Positions 17,949-25,881 of a stretch of DNA of 64,000 bases are shown piece after piece (within the stretch, counting starts at the first letter, position 1; each line of letters opens with the position of its first letter). The stretch is taken from positions 1 to 64,000 of the forward strand of contig CANGIP010000004.1 of the NCBI GenBank assembly GCA_947454105.1, read 5' to 3'. Under the pieces are notes generated by a model, which did not search any database, was not told the DNA's origin, and saw only the letters and a program-made list of their open reading frames with translations. Position numbers and translations under genes: made by a program. The DNA is from Actinomycetota bacterium. GTDB lineage: Bacteria > Actinomycetota > Acidimicrobiia > Acidimicrobiales > Ilumatobacteraceae.

Positions 17949-18749
17949 CTATTTTCCGGTCCAGTTTGGCGCGCGCTTTTCGATGAATGCAGTCAGTCCT
18001 TCTTTGGTGTCTGACGAAGCCATCACTTGAGCGAATAAAGAATTGGTGAGTTTCTTCAGTTCATCATCGGGCTGATATGCCGCAGCAAGTACAACTTGAC
18101 GACTGGCATAGACGGCGAGTGGAGCGCTGGTTGCAATCTGGGCGGCCAACTTGCGAGCCTCATTCATTGCTTCACCGGGTGCAACGAGACGTGAAACGAG
18201 ACCAAGGTGATAGGCGCGCTCAGCTGGAATGGGGTCACCGGTCAAGATGGCTTCCATGGCAGCAGCTTGTCCGATTGCTCGGGGAAGACGGAAGAGTCCG
18301 CCTGCGCCAGCGATCAAATTGCGCTTTACTTCGGCGAGACCAAATGACGAACGAGTCGTCGCGATCACGAGGTCGGCAGCCAACACAATTTCGCAACCGC
18401 CAGCAGTGGCGAGTCCATCGACGGCGACAATGATTGGCTTGCGACGTTCGCGATAAACGAAACCGGCGAATCCGCCGCGCTTGGTGTTGAGATCTCCGGC
18501 TTGGCCAGAGTTAATAGCTTTCAGGTCAGCTCCAGCACAAAACACTGGACGCTCTTGGCCTTCGGTGTTGGCGGTCAAAATGCCGACCCATACTTCGTCG
18601 TCAGCTTCTAATTGATCAATTGCCGCTTCAACTCCACGCGCAACATCGCCATTAATGGCATTGCGTGCGTCGGGGCGATTCAGAGTAATGATGCCTACTC
18701 GGCCTTCGGTTGAGTAGGTGACGATGTCGGTTTTTGCGGTGTCGCTCAT
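17949..18749 (-). CDS. Enoyl-CoA hydratase/isomerase family protein
   Basis: A 266-residue crotonase-fold enzyme. GIITLNRPDARNAIN, FCAGADLKAI (oxyanion hole) and VDGLATAGGCEIVLAADL (second oxyanion strand with catalytic-site Glu) are all present, followed by SFGLAEVKRNLIAGAGG. The start at 18749 has AAAGGT just upstream; a longer frame running into the neighbouring gene is rejected for that reason. It lies 34 nt after the RGD-rich protein gene on the same strand. It probably acts in fatty-acid or branched acyl-CoA breakdown; the exact acyl chain is unknown. Confidence 0.92.
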   Translation of the reverse strand: MSDTAKTDIVTYSTEGRVGIITLNRPDARNAINGDVARGVEAAIDQLEADDEVWVGILTANTEGQERPVFCAGADLKAINSGQAGDLNTKRGGFAGFVYRERRKPIIVAVDGLATAGGCEIVLAADLVIATTRSSFGLAEVKRNLIAGAGGLFRLPRAIGQAAAMEAILTGDPIPAERAYHLGLVSRLVAPGEAMNEARKLAAQIATSAPLAVYASRQVVLAAAYQPDDELKKLTNSLFAQVMASSDTKEGLTAFIEKRAPNWTGK

Positions 18750-18783
18750 ACCTTTGACCGTAGCGGCAGAGAGCCGCTCAGAA

Positions 18784-20232
18784 CTAACCCTCGTCGGTCG
18801 ATGGAGTCTCGGCGACTGGCGTCTCAACGACATCAGGTGCAGATTCAGAAATTGCCTCAACGACCACTTCAACGGCTACTTCGGCTGGAGCCTCGGTCAC
18901 CACGTCTGCAGCTACTTCTGTCACGACGGCAGCCTTGGGAGCAGTCGGTGGTTTGGGAGGCAACTTTTTCGCGGGCGGTCGAACCGTGCGCAAAGGCTTC
19001 GGAGCATGGCTTGTCGAGGCGACAGCAATGCCGAGGCTGGCAGCGATCTGGGGGAGCAATGCTCCCAGGCGTTCAACAGTCTTAGCCAAGTCGGGGGTAA
19101 TGGTCTCTGGCTTTGACGTGACGGTGACCTGGGCGCGGATTGGCGCAAAAGCCACAGCTTCAAGAACAGCAATCCAACGATCGGCCAATGCATCAGCCAC
19201 GAGGCTTTGTGACGTGGCTTCGGCTAGACGACGTCCGAGTTCATCGGGGAAGATTGCTCCGGCTTTCGGAGGCTGTCCGGCCAACTTGAGTGCACGCACA
19301 ATACGTCCAACACCAAGTGCGGCGTCGATGTCTTGTAACCAATTCTGGTATTCCTGATCGGCGCGGGCGGTGAGACCTGTGCGCAATTCGGCAACAAGTT
19401 CGCGACAATTTTCGGCCCGCTCAATCACCGGATCATTGGCTGCTGCGACGACGCTGCGCAAGTCGCGCAAGTCGAGTTCGGCAAGATCTTTACGCGCTGC
19501 TTCAGCACGGTCGAGCCAATCGGCAACGCGCAAGCGGGGGAGCAGATTCTCTGCCATCTGTAAAACGCTTTGTTCAGGCATCGTTGGCTTGCCTTCAGCG
19601 GCCAATGCAGCATTGGCATCTTTGAGGCGCTGACGAACTGTTTGCATTCCCTGCAATGCGAGTTCGGCAATGGGACGCTGATCTTCGGGAAGCTCAGACA
19701 AAACAGCCTTGCGATTGGTTGAACCAGCCTTTAAGCGCTTGGCTTTCGGACGCTGAGGTAATTCGGGAGGAGCTTCGAAATGCGGACGACGTGGGCCGCG
19801 TGGCTTATCGCCTGTGCCAGCATTGTCGCGGCGCGGACGGCGATCGGTATCGCGAGGTGCTCCATCGCCGCGCGCGGGACGGTCACCACGTGCGGGACGA
19901 TCACGACGGTCACCACGATCACGTCGATCTCCACGATCGCCACGATCTTTCTTAGCCAGTTGCTGTGTCACCGCTTCAAACGGCTTGTCGTTTCCGACGA
20001 GAGCGATTTTTTCAACCTTGTCAACTTTGACGCGGCCTTGGGTGATGCTGACGATCGTGATGCCATCAATGTCGAATTCAGCTTCGGCTTTGACAACATC
20101 TCCGGGCTTTGATCCCTGCGACAAGAGGGTTCCGTCAAGAACTCCCTTTGGTTCGCGGGCACCTGCGGCGCGCCAGGTCCAGGACCCATCGGGGCGTGAA
20201 CTTGTTAACTCGATTTCAATCCTGCGGGACAT
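18784..20232 (-). CDS. RGD/RRD-rich protein of unknown function
   Basis: 482 residues from the ATG at 20232. Residues 1-90 form a compact beta-rich domain (EIELTSSRPDGSWTWRAAGA...GVLDGTLL...GDVVKAEAEF) that reads like an OB or TRAM-type fold. Next is a basic low-complexity linker (about 90-135) of repeated RGD, RRD and PARGD units, then a long helical region (about 150-390) and a Pro/Ala/Val/Glu-rich tail. RGD/RGG-type linkers usually bind RNA (inference). I do not recognise the family. TAGGGT stands 8 nt before the start. Confidence 0.75.
   Translation of the reverse strand: MSRRIEIELTSSRPDGSWTWRAAGAREPKGVLDGTLLSQGSKPGDVVKAEAEFDIDGITIVSITQGRVKVDKVEKIALVGNDKPFEAVTQQLAKKDRGDRGDRRDRGDRRDRPARGDRPARGDGAPRDTDRRPRRDNAGTGDKPRGPRRPHFEAPPELPQRPKAKRLKAGSTNRKAVLSELPEDQRPIAELALQGMQTVRQRLKDANAALAAEGKPTMPEQSVLQMAENLLPRLRVADWLDRAEAARKDLAELDLRDLRSVVAAANDPVIERAENCRELVAELRTGLTARADQEYQNWLQDIDAALGVGRIVRALKLAGQPPKAGAIFPDELGRRLAEATSQSLVADALADRWIAVLEAVAFAPIRAQVTVTSKPETITPDLAKTVERLGALLPQIAASLGIAVASTSHAPKPLRTVRPPAKKLPPKPPTAPKAAVVTEVAADVVTEAPAEVAVEVVVEAISESAPDVVETPVAETPSTDEG
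19847..19952. repeat. Degenerate short tandem repeats encoding RGD/RRD units
   Basis: In-frame repeats of about 9 nt (tcaccacga, tcgccacga and variants on the plus strand) within the RGD-rich gene. The units differ mainly at third positions, so they are old rather than freshly expanded. Confidence 0.6.
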
Positions 20233-20246
20233 GGTTGCCAACCCTA
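20233..20246 (-). promoter_or_regulatory. Possible leaderless -10 element before the RGD-rich gene
   Basis: TAGGGT (minus strand, 20246-20241) followed by 8 nt and the ATG at 20232. The spacing is slightly longer than the 6-7 nt norm. Confidence 0.35.
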
Positions 20247-20298
20247 TCGGGATCGCCTCTCGGTCCGTTCATGTCCGCACGAAGCGAGGCAGTACTGG

Positions 20299-20310
20299 TA
20301 ATTTCACCAA
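20299..20310 (+). promoter_or_regulatory. Leaderless-type -10 element before gamma-CA-like gene
   Basis: TAATTT at 20299-20304, 6 nt before the GTG start; no Shine-Dalgarno is present. It is divergent from the RGD-rich gene promoter, 53 bp away. Confidence 0.5.
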
Positions 20311-20829
20311 GTGCCGATTTACGCCCTGGGGGACCGCACCCCAACGATTCATCCTGATGCCTACATTCATCCCGAAGCCGTGATTATCGGCTCGGTCACG
20401 ATTGGGGCCGACAGTTCAATTTGGCCGGGAGCGGTATTGCGCGGCGATGATGGCGACATCATCATTGGCGAACGCACGTCGATTCAAGATGGTTCGGTGC
20501 TTCATACGACGCATGTCTTTCCCACTGTTGTCGGAAATGATTGCGTGATCGGACACATCGTTCATCTTGAAGGTTGCACGATTGAAGATGGTTCTCTGAT
20601 CGGCAACGGGTCAATTGTGTTACATCGAGTGATTGTTCGATCGGGAGCTGTCGTTGGAGCGAACTCTGTTGTCCTGAACGGTTTAGAAGTTCCGAGCGGC
20701 GCGTTGGCCGTTGGAGCACCAGCCGTGATCAAACTTGATAAGGCTCGTGCTGCTGATATCCAACTGGGTGCTGCGTCGTATGTTGCTCGTGCCAAGTTGT
20801 ATAAAGAAAAACTTCGCCGTCTCGATTGA
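20311..20829 (+). CDS. Gamma-carbonic-anhydrase-like hexapeptide-repeat protein
   Basis: A 172-residue left-handed beta-helix protein of the YrdA/PaaY type. Hexapeptide repeats run through VIIGSVTIGADSSIWPGAVLRGD and onward, and a C-terminal helix packs on the helix trimer. In the family three histidines bind the metal, in the form vlH...GH....HGC. Here the matching segment is LHTTH...GHIVHLEGC: H65 and H82 are kept, but the third position is E87, with an extra H85 two residues earlier. Metal binding may therefore be altered. The GTG start is leaderless type. prmA follows after 18 nt. Confidence 0.88.
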   Translation: MPIYALGDRTPTIHPDAYIHPEAVIIGSVTIGADSSIWPGAVLRGDDGDIIIGERTSIQDGSVLHTTHVFPTVVGNDCVIGHIVHLEGCTIEDGSLIGNGSIVLHRVIVRSGAVVGANSVVLNGLEVPSGALAVGAPAVIKLDKARAADIQLGAASYVARAKLYKEKLRRLD

Positions 20830-20839
20830 TCATTCGGCT

Positions 20840-20853
20840 ATTTCGTCATGACG
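20840..20853. repeat. Partial copy (14 bp) of the ATTTCGTCATGACGAAAT palindrome
   Basis: ATTTCGTCATGACG is identical to the first 14 bases of the 18-bp palindrome, after which it diverges (CTTT). The ATG inside it is the prmA start codon, the same phase as in the copy at 25377. Confidence 0.6.
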
Positions 20854-21696
20854 CTTTCGATCATCGTTCGCACAACTCCTATTGAGGTTGAATTTGTGAG
20901 TGACCTCTTGTGGTCTTTGGGTGTTGTCGCCGTTGAAGAACATTGGGACCCTGATGGAATCGTTCGGTTGCAAACTTCGCTCGGTGATGACATTGATGTT
21001 GTTGAGCAAGCGATGAATTCCTTGCCGGCCAAATTGGATTGGTCGACAACAACCGTGAATGATGCTGTGGCAAATAAATGGCGAGAATTTGCTCGCCCTA
21101 CTGTGATCGGCGAGCGCATTGTGATTGCGCCGGTGTGGTGTACTGATCAAGAAGTTGCCGAGGTTGTTGCTTCTCTGGCGAATCCTGATCAAGCCATTGT
21201 GATTCCGATCGAACCCGCAAGCACCTTTGGTATGGGCGATCACCCAACAACAATGAGTAGTTTGTTGATGATCGAAAGGTACCTAAAACCTGGCGATGTT
21301 CTCATTGACGTTGGCTGTGGTAGCGGTGTTCTCGGAATTGGTGCTTTGCGTCTTGGTGCCGTTCGTGCAATCGGAATGGATATCAATCCTTCATGTATTG
21401 CGGTATCTCGAGAAAATGCTCGGTTAAATAACGTTGCCGATCGTTGGTCTGTGACAACTGAACCACTTGCAGTCATTGGGCTACCTGTAGACATCGTGGT
21501 GGCAAATATTTTGGCTCCAGCGCTGATTGAACTCAGTAGTGAATTGAAACGCTTGATGAAACCCGATGGTTTATTGGTGATTAGCGGAGTATTAGCTGAG
21601 CATTACGAGCACGTGGCCAAGGCCCTCAAGCCACTTCACGAATGTGATCGAATTGAATATGGCGGTTGGGCGGCCGTGGCATTTCGCGCCGATTGA
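20848..21696 (+). CDS. prmA: Ribosomal protein L11 methyltransferase
   Basis: A 282-residue SAM-dependent methyltransferase that trimethylates ribosomal protein L11. The N-terminal substrate-binding domain (about 1-95) is followed by STFGMGDHPTT, the variant FGTGxHxTT motif. The SAM loop is DVGCGSGVLGIGA and the catalytic-site motif is VVANILAPAL (the NxLA signature). The ATG at 20848 is the centre of a partial copy of the dispersed palindrome; no Shine-Dalgarno is visible. It lies 18 nt after the gamma-CA-like gene. A protein-methyltransferase function is well supported. Confidence 0.92.
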   Translation: MTLSIIVRTTPIEVEFVSDLLWSLGVVAVEEHWDPDGIVRLQTSLGDDIDVVEQAMNSLPAKLDWSTTTVNDAVANKWREFARPTVIGERIVIAPVWCTDQEVAEVVASLANPDQAIVIPIEPASTFGMGDHPTTMSSLLMIERYLKPGDVLIDVGCGSGVLGIGALRLGAVRAIGMDINPSCIAVSRENARLNNVADRWSVTTEPLAVIGLPVDIVVANILAPALIELSSELKRLMKPDGLLVISGVLAEHYEHVAKALKPLHECDRIEYGGWAAVAFRAD

Positions 21697-21716
21697 TGAA
21701 TAGGTGTTGGACAGAA

Positions 21717-22604
21717 TTAGTTGACGAGTGCGTCAATGTCATGCTGATTTGGTAACGAGGGAACGGCGCCCTGTTTTGTTGCGGCAAGTGCACCGGCGGC
21801 TGAAGCTCGACGTGCTGCCGTTGTGATGTCGGCACCGTGAGCGAGCGCAGTTGCGAGTGCACCGCAAGCGGCATCACCAGCACCCGTTGTGTCGAGGGCC
21901 CGTACCGCGAACGGTGGAATTTGTAATTCACCATCTTGAGTAACAATTTTGATTCCGCGAGCGCCGAGTGTGATGACAACAATTGAGACGCCGGCATCGA
22001 GAAGTGATGTTGCTCCGCCGAGCAGTGCGACTTCATGTTGATTGGGCATGATCACATCGCAAAGTTGTAGCACTGAACGATTGAGTTGCGTTGCTGGAGC
22101 AGGGTTGAGGATCGTGCGGGCTCCACCAACTTTGGCGATTGCGAGAGCGGCTTCAACTGCATCAATCGGCACTTCTAATTGACACAGCAATACTCCGGTG
22201 CGGCCAATGACATCGCGGTGTGCATCAACAACGCTGATGGAGAGTTCGGCATTTGCGCCAGGTACAACGACAATGGAATTTTCACCGTGTTCATCAACTG
22301 AAATGAGCGCACGACCGGTAGGACCCTCATAGTCGGTGACATAGGCGGCTATTCCTTCTGACGTCATGAGGCGGTGCAAAGTTTCGCCGGCGGCATCGGT
22401 GCCGAGGCACGTGATGAAAGCAGTGTCGGCTCCAGCACGGCGACAAGCGACCGCCTGATTGAGACCTTTGCCCCCGGCGTGTTCTGCGTAATTGGTGCCA
22501 AGAACTGTTTCGCCAGGCGAGGGGAGACGTTCAACCGTAGCGACGAGGTCGAGGTTGCTACTGCCGAGAACGACAACTTCATACGCATGCGAACCGTTGG
22601 CCAT
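21717..22604 (-). CDS. rbsK: Ribokinase (PfkB family)
   Basis: A 295-residue sugar kinase producing ribose-5-phosphate from ribose and ATP. VVLGSSNLDLVATVERLPSPGETV and AGGKGLNQAVACRRAGA (first PfkB signature, sugar-binding NxxxA) are at the N-terminus. ALDTTGAGDAACGALA (second signature) holds the catalytic aspartate and the anion hole. Ribokinase is the best fit because of GGKGLNQA and the length, though related nucleoside or sugar kinases cannot be excluded. It lies 75 nt downstream of the APH-fold kinase gene, with a 28-bp palindrome between them. Confidence 0.88.
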   Translation of the reverse strand: MANGSHAYEVVVLGSSNLDLVATVERLPSPGETVLGTNYAEHAGGKGLNQAVACRRAGADTAFITCLGTDAAGETLHRLMTSEGIAAYVTDYEGPTGRALISVDEHGENSIVVVPGANAELSISVVDAHRDVIGRTGVLLCQLEVPIDAVEAALAIAKVGGARTILNPAPATQLNRSVLQLCDVIMPNQHEVALLGGATSLLDAGVSIVVITLGARGIKIVTQDGELQIPPFAVRALDTTGAGDAACGALATALAHGADITTAARRASAAGALAATKQGAVPSLPNQHDIDALVN

Positions 22605-22668
22605 GTCTCTAGTGAATCATGCCGTATCAAGCGAAACACAGCACTCAGTGACTGCGGCATCGACACAA

Positions 22669-22696
22669 GGGTTATTTCGTCATGACGAAATAACCC
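22669..22696. repeat. 28-bp perfect palindrome containing the 18-bp ATTTCGTCATGACGAAAT core
   Basis: GGGTTATTTCGTCA followed by its exact reverse complement. It spans the TGA stop codon of the minus-strand kinase-like gene (22680-22682). As RNA it could form an 11-bp stem with a 6-nt loop and might terminate or insulate that transcript before rbsK. No U-tract follows on either strand, so a classic intrinsic terminator is not shown. The 18-bp core recurs at 25377 and 52925. Confidence 0.8.
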
Positions 22697-23738
22697 TGAG
22701 CAGTGGAGTGAGGTCGAGGCGGTCAATCGCGGGGAGGTATGTGCGCGCCGCGTTACTGCGGAACTTGGTGCACAGATCGGGTCGAAAGAATCGAGCACCT
22801 TCACGTACGACGTAATTCAAAATGAAAAATCGATACGCCTCGGGAAGGAATCGAATATCGGATTCGGTCAGAGGGAAAACCTCGTGATACGCGCGTATGA
22901 ATTCTACGAACTCCGGTTCAACCAAAGTGTGAGGGGAGTACGACCACTGAGTCTGATCACCCGTTGATGACGAAACGCGGGACAAGAAGTAGAAGTCGAG
23001 CAAACGTGACTCAACTCGGAACCAGTCGTAGTCCCATCGTGAAAACAATGTGAACGGTTGAGTTGATGAATCGTGATAATCAACGGAGAAATTTCCCAGA
23101 TTCCAATCCACCAAAATGGGAATACGTTTCCATGAGTCGTAACGAATGTTTTCGAGTTCCATCAAGAAGTCATGGGTATGTTTGTGCAAGACGCCGATGT
23201 GTTCTGGCGGGAGAGAAAAATTCTTCGGAGCGAAAGGGCTCGACAACAAATCCAAGAGATGAATGGCATCGGACTTAATGCTGTTTGACGTCGCGGGAAT
23301 TTCGGAGGCAATCGAATCGCAGACGAGATGAAACTGGGCGATTTCTTGAGCCAAGCATCGGGACTGTTCTCGGCTGAGTTGTGGCGGCAGCATGTTTCGT
23401 TTAGTTGCTTCGCCATAAAAGGCCACCCATAGGTTGCCGTCGTAATAAGTAAACGGCCGGTTGGCTTTCTCTAAAACCGGAGCCAAGAAATTTTCAAAAC
23501 GAGTGCCTTGAATTAATTGGTTACAACGAAACAGTCGGTCGTGGTCTTCGGCAAAGAGAAAATACGATCCGTAATTCGAAACTTTGGCAAAGACGCGATT
23601 GCCATCGCTGAGATGAAGTCGAAAGACCGAATTGGTGGAGACGTGGGGACTGGTGTCGTCAATGCCGACGATTGAACGGGAGTCACCGAAATCTGACCAC
23701 GCCGCATCAAGGGCATGCCGATACTCAGAGTGGCTCAT
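22680..23738 (-). CDS. APH-fold phosphotransferase-like protein
   Basis: A 352-residue protein with the aminoglycoside/choline/homoserine-kinase fold. VFRLHLSDGNRVFAKVSNYG is the N-lobe with the ATP-binding lysine region. The catalytic loop reads ILVDWNLGNFSVDY, so the usual HGDxxxxN is LVDxxxxN: the Asp and Asn are kept but the His is lost. RWDYDWFRVESRLLDFYFL matches the second metal-binding Asp and following helix. No substrate can be inferred. Its stop codon lies inside the 28-bp palindrome. It is divergent from nothing and lies 54 nt downstream of whiB. Confidence 0.75.
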   Translation of the reverse strand: MSHSEYRHALDAAWSDFGDSRSIVGIDDTSPHVSTNSVFRLHLSDGNRVFAKVSNYGSYFLFAEDHDRLFRCNQLIQGTRFENFLAPVLEKANRPFTYYDGNLWVAFYGEATKRNMLPPQLSREQSRCLAQEIAQFHLVCDSIASEIPATSNSIKSDAIHLLDLLSSPFAPKNFSLPPEHIGVLHKHTHDFLMELENIRYDSWKRIPILVDWNLGNFSVDYHDSSTQPFTLFSRWDYDWFRVESRLLDFYFLSRVSSSTGDQTQWSYSPHTLVEPEFVEFIRAYHEVFPLTESDIRFLPEAYRFFILNYVVREGARFFRPDLCTKFRSNAARTYLPAIDRLDLTPLLRVISS

Positions 23739-23792
23739 GGATGCATTGTCTCACCTAGGGCAAGACAAGGCTGTGCAGCGGGATTAACCAGT

Positions 23793-24095
23793 TCAGCTGG
23801 CGTTGGCACGGATGCCGATAGGTGCAATGAGTCGGAAGCCGGCTTCGTGGCGTTCGTCTTCGCTTTCGCCGCCCCATAAGCCGTACTCGTGGTTATCGCG
23901 AGCGAAATCTCGACAGAGATCTTGCACGTTGCAACCAGAGCACACGCTGCGGGCTAAAGCCTCGCGGCGTTCACGAGCCTGGGGCCTTTCGGCAGTGGTG
24001 GGGAAGAAGAGATGAGTCATGCCTCGGCACGCTCCAGAGTCCATCCACGCGTCGTCCGTCTGTTGACGGGTGATGATGATTTCTACAGCTGCCAC
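23793..24095 (-). CDS. WhiB-family iron-sulfur transcription factor
   Basis: 100 residues. Four cysteines, C23, C52, C55 and C61, in the C...CxxCxxxxxC order bind the [4Fe-4S] cluster that senses redox state or NO. GLWGG (72-76) is the family turn that contacts sigma factor, and a short basic end follows. The start is GTG at 24095, with AGGGGG 5 nt before it (minus strand). It is most like the WhiB1/WhiB2-type regulators in length. About 147 nt of AT-rich sequence lies upstream, enough for a regulated promoter. Its target genes are not evident. Confidence 0.93.
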   Translation of the reverse strand: MAAVEIIITRQQTDDAWMDSGACRGMTHLFFPTTAERPQARERREALARSVCSGCNVQDLCRDFARDNHEYGLWGGESEDERHEAGFRLIAPIGIRANAS

Positions 24096-24242
24096 ACGAC
24101 CCCCTGGTGGTGAAAACTTACAAATTCATTGAGTTTTACTGATATTCCCCATGTTGCTAGCCATTAACAACGCCGACAACGAGACGACTCTAGATGTAAT
24201 TGACCGTGGAGTCAAAAAAATTTTGCAGGAAGAAAAAACCCC
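24096..24242. other. AT-rich intergenic region upstream of whiB
   Basis: 147 nt between the whiB start and the 3' end of ltaE. It contains several A/T runs and a plausible whiB Shine-Dalgarno; I see no gene or strong hairpin here. Confidence 0.5.
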
Positions 24243-25307
24243 TCAACCTACAAAATGGCGGATACCGGCGACGAATTGGTCGATATCGGCCAACTCGGTA
24301 TCCCATGCGGTCATCCAGCGCACCTGCTGGTGGTGGGAGTCCCAATCGTAAAAAAAGGACCAGTCCCGCAAAGCCTCAATGTCGTTGGCGGGAAGTACGG
24401 GGAAGATGCTGTTGACCTCGGGTGTGCCGTCAAGTGCCACTCCGGGAAGGACCACCGTTTGCTCATAGAGATGAGTAGCCATGGCGTTGGCATGACGGGC
24501 GTTTTTGATCCAGAGATCATCGGTGAGGAGTGCCGAAAACTGTGCCGAGATATATCGCACTTTTGACGGAAGTTGCGTGACTTGCTTACGAACGTACGGA
24601 GCGCTTCGAGCCAAGTCGGGATCGAGATAAATCACCGCTTCGCCGTACATCATTCCGTTCTTGGCGCCACCAAATGAAATGACATCAACGCCAGCATCAA
24701 CAGTGCAAGATTTCAATGCTTGTTGAGTTCCACCAAGTGCGGCAGTCGCGTTCGCGATGCGCGCACCATCGAGGTGAACTTTCATTCCCATTGAGTGAGC
24801 GGCATCGCAAAGAGCTGCGATTTCATTGGGCGTATACAAGGTGCCCCACTCGGTGCTTTGCGTAATCGACAACACACTTGGTTGCACATGATGAACAACA
24901 CCAATGAAATGTTGCAGATTCAATACTTGGTCGGGAGTCATTTTGCCCTTGATGGCGGGCACATCAATGAGCTTTGCGCCGAGGATTCTTTCTGGTGCTC
25001 CAGTTTCATCAACATTGATATGTGAAGCGTCGGTACAAACCACTGCCCCCGCAGGGGAGAGGAGTGTGGCCAGTGCAAGAACATTTGCTCCGGTTCCGTT
25101 CCACACCATCAAGGTCGAAACTTGTTGTCCGAAAAGATCGTTGAATGCTTCTTCGGCAGAAGCAGTCCAAGGATCGTCTCCATAGGCAACTGCATGACCT
25201 CGGTTGGCCCGTTCAAGAGATTCAAGAATCAACGGATGAACCGCCGCGTTATTGTCGCTCGCGAAGCGACGAGCGGGGGCTGGCGGAATACCAGATGTTG
25301 TACTCAT
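24243..25307 (-). CDS. ltaE: Low-specificity threonine aldolase
   Basis: A 354-residue PLP enzyme of the beta-eliminating-lyase fold that cleaves threonine to glycine and acetaldehyde. RFASDNNAAVHPLILESL opens the family, HLDGARIANATAAL carries the PLP-ring aspartate, and SFGGAKNGMMYGEAV carries the Schiff-base lysine. The start at 25307 (MSTTSG) is preferred; the frame extends 13 codons further to 25346 and that start cannot be excluded. It is divergent from the zinc-finger gene. Its product glycine feeds the cleavage system encoded at 30-38 kb. Confidence 0.88.
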   Translation of the reverse strand: MSTTSGIPPAPARRFASDNNAAVHPLILESLERANRGHAVAYGDDPWTASAEEAFNDLFGQQVSTLMVWNGTGANVLALATLLSPAGAVVCTDASHINVDETGAPERILGAKLIDVPAIKGKMTPDQVLNLQHFIGVVHHVQPSVLSITQSTEWGTLYTPNEIAALCDAAHSMGMKVHLDGARIANATAALGGTQQALKSCTVDAGVDVISFGGAKNGMMYGEAVIYLDPDLARSAPYVRKQVTQLPSKVRYISAQFSALLTDDLWIKNARHANAMATHLYEQTVVLPGVALDGTPEVNSIFPVLPANDIEALRDWSFFYDWDSHHQQVRWMTAWDTELADIDQFVAGIRHFVG

Positions 25308-25376
25308 GCTGTGATTCTGTCGTTTCGTGAATTGAATACGACTCATTCACCAAAATTGATCGGCGCATGTGACAAT

Positions 25377-25394
25377 ATTTCGTCATGACGAAAT
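25377..25394. repeat. 18-bp perfect palindrome ATTTCGTCATGACGAAAT, copy at a start codon
   Basis: Exact copy of the core at 22674 and 52925. The ATG at its centre is the start codon of the zinc-finger gene (25385), so the element covers the translation start and could mask it in a hairpin or serve as a protein-binding site. Confidence 0.8.
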
Positions 25395-25768
25395 CAACCA
25401 CAGGGGTACGGGTGCGGGCCGAAAGTGGTCCTCGATGCCGTTGGTGTCGCCGAGTTTTGCCCGAGCAAAAAGGAGCCGGCCGAAAGCGAGTTTTCTGCAG
25501 TCAGGCCTGTCGTCAATGGGACTGGGTCGGTCGCCAACGGGCTCGTGAACTCAAACTGAGCGAAGACGAATTAGTCGTTGCCCGGCAAGAGATTGATTCG
25601 CTGTACGACGATCTGTATGTCTTGGCATGCGCAGTTGATGACACTGAACGCGAACTGAAAGCTGGCAAGCCGACGGTCACGAGTTTGAAAGAAGCCATGG
25701 AATGGATCTTGGATGCGGCACGGCCGTTACGGGATCGAACGTTGACGCCATCTGGGCATCACGAATAA
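25385..25768 (+). CDS. Small zinc-finger protein of unknown function
   Basis: 127 residues. CRWC...FCSQAC (C18, C21, C38, C42) forms a CxxC-x16-CxxxC treble-clef-like zinc site with arginine-rich surroundings (GRKRVFCSQACRQWDW, GRQRA). The rest is helical and acidic (LSEDELVVARQEIDSLYDDLYVLACAVDDTEREL), probably a coiled coil. The Cys pattern suggests nucleic-acid or protein binding; I do not recognise the family name. The start ATG lies at the centre of the 18-bp palindrome, and no Shine-Dalgarno is present. A strong hairpin follows the gene. Confidence 0.8.
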   Translation: MTKSTTGVRVRAESGPRCRWCRRVLPEQKGAGRKRVFCSQACRQWDWVGRQRARELKLSEDELVVARQEIDSLYDDLYVLACAVDDTERELKAGKPTVTSLKEAMEWILDAARPLRDRTLTPSGHHE

Positions 25769-25806
25769 CTGGAATATTCCGCCCATAATCTCCGTTATGA
25801 CACTTT

Positions 25807-25838
25807 GATCTGGAACGAATGTCAATTCGTTCCAGATC
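25807..25838. terminator. Strong hairpin between convergent genes
   Basis: A perfect 14-bp stem (GATCTGGAACGAAT with its complement) and a 4-nt GTCA loop. It lies 39 nt after the zinc-finger gene stop and 44 nt after the convergent FKBP stop, a position suiting a bidirectional terminator. No U-tract follows on the plus strand, so termination is inferred from stem strength and context. Confidence 0.6.
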
Positions 25839-25881
25839 ACAAAAAGCCTGCTCCTACTGCAGTTCTGAAGTACTTGTGGTT

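Noticed and set aside
18750-18872. N-terminal extension of enoyl-CoA hydratase
   Set aside because: It overlaps the 3' end of the RGD-rich gene and has no crotonase features; AAAGGT precedes 18749.
25807-25838. LexA/SOS box at the GGAACGAAT hairpin
   Set aside because: The GAAC and GTTC halves are too far apart for the known actinobacterial SOS box; the position between convergent gene ends suits a terminator.
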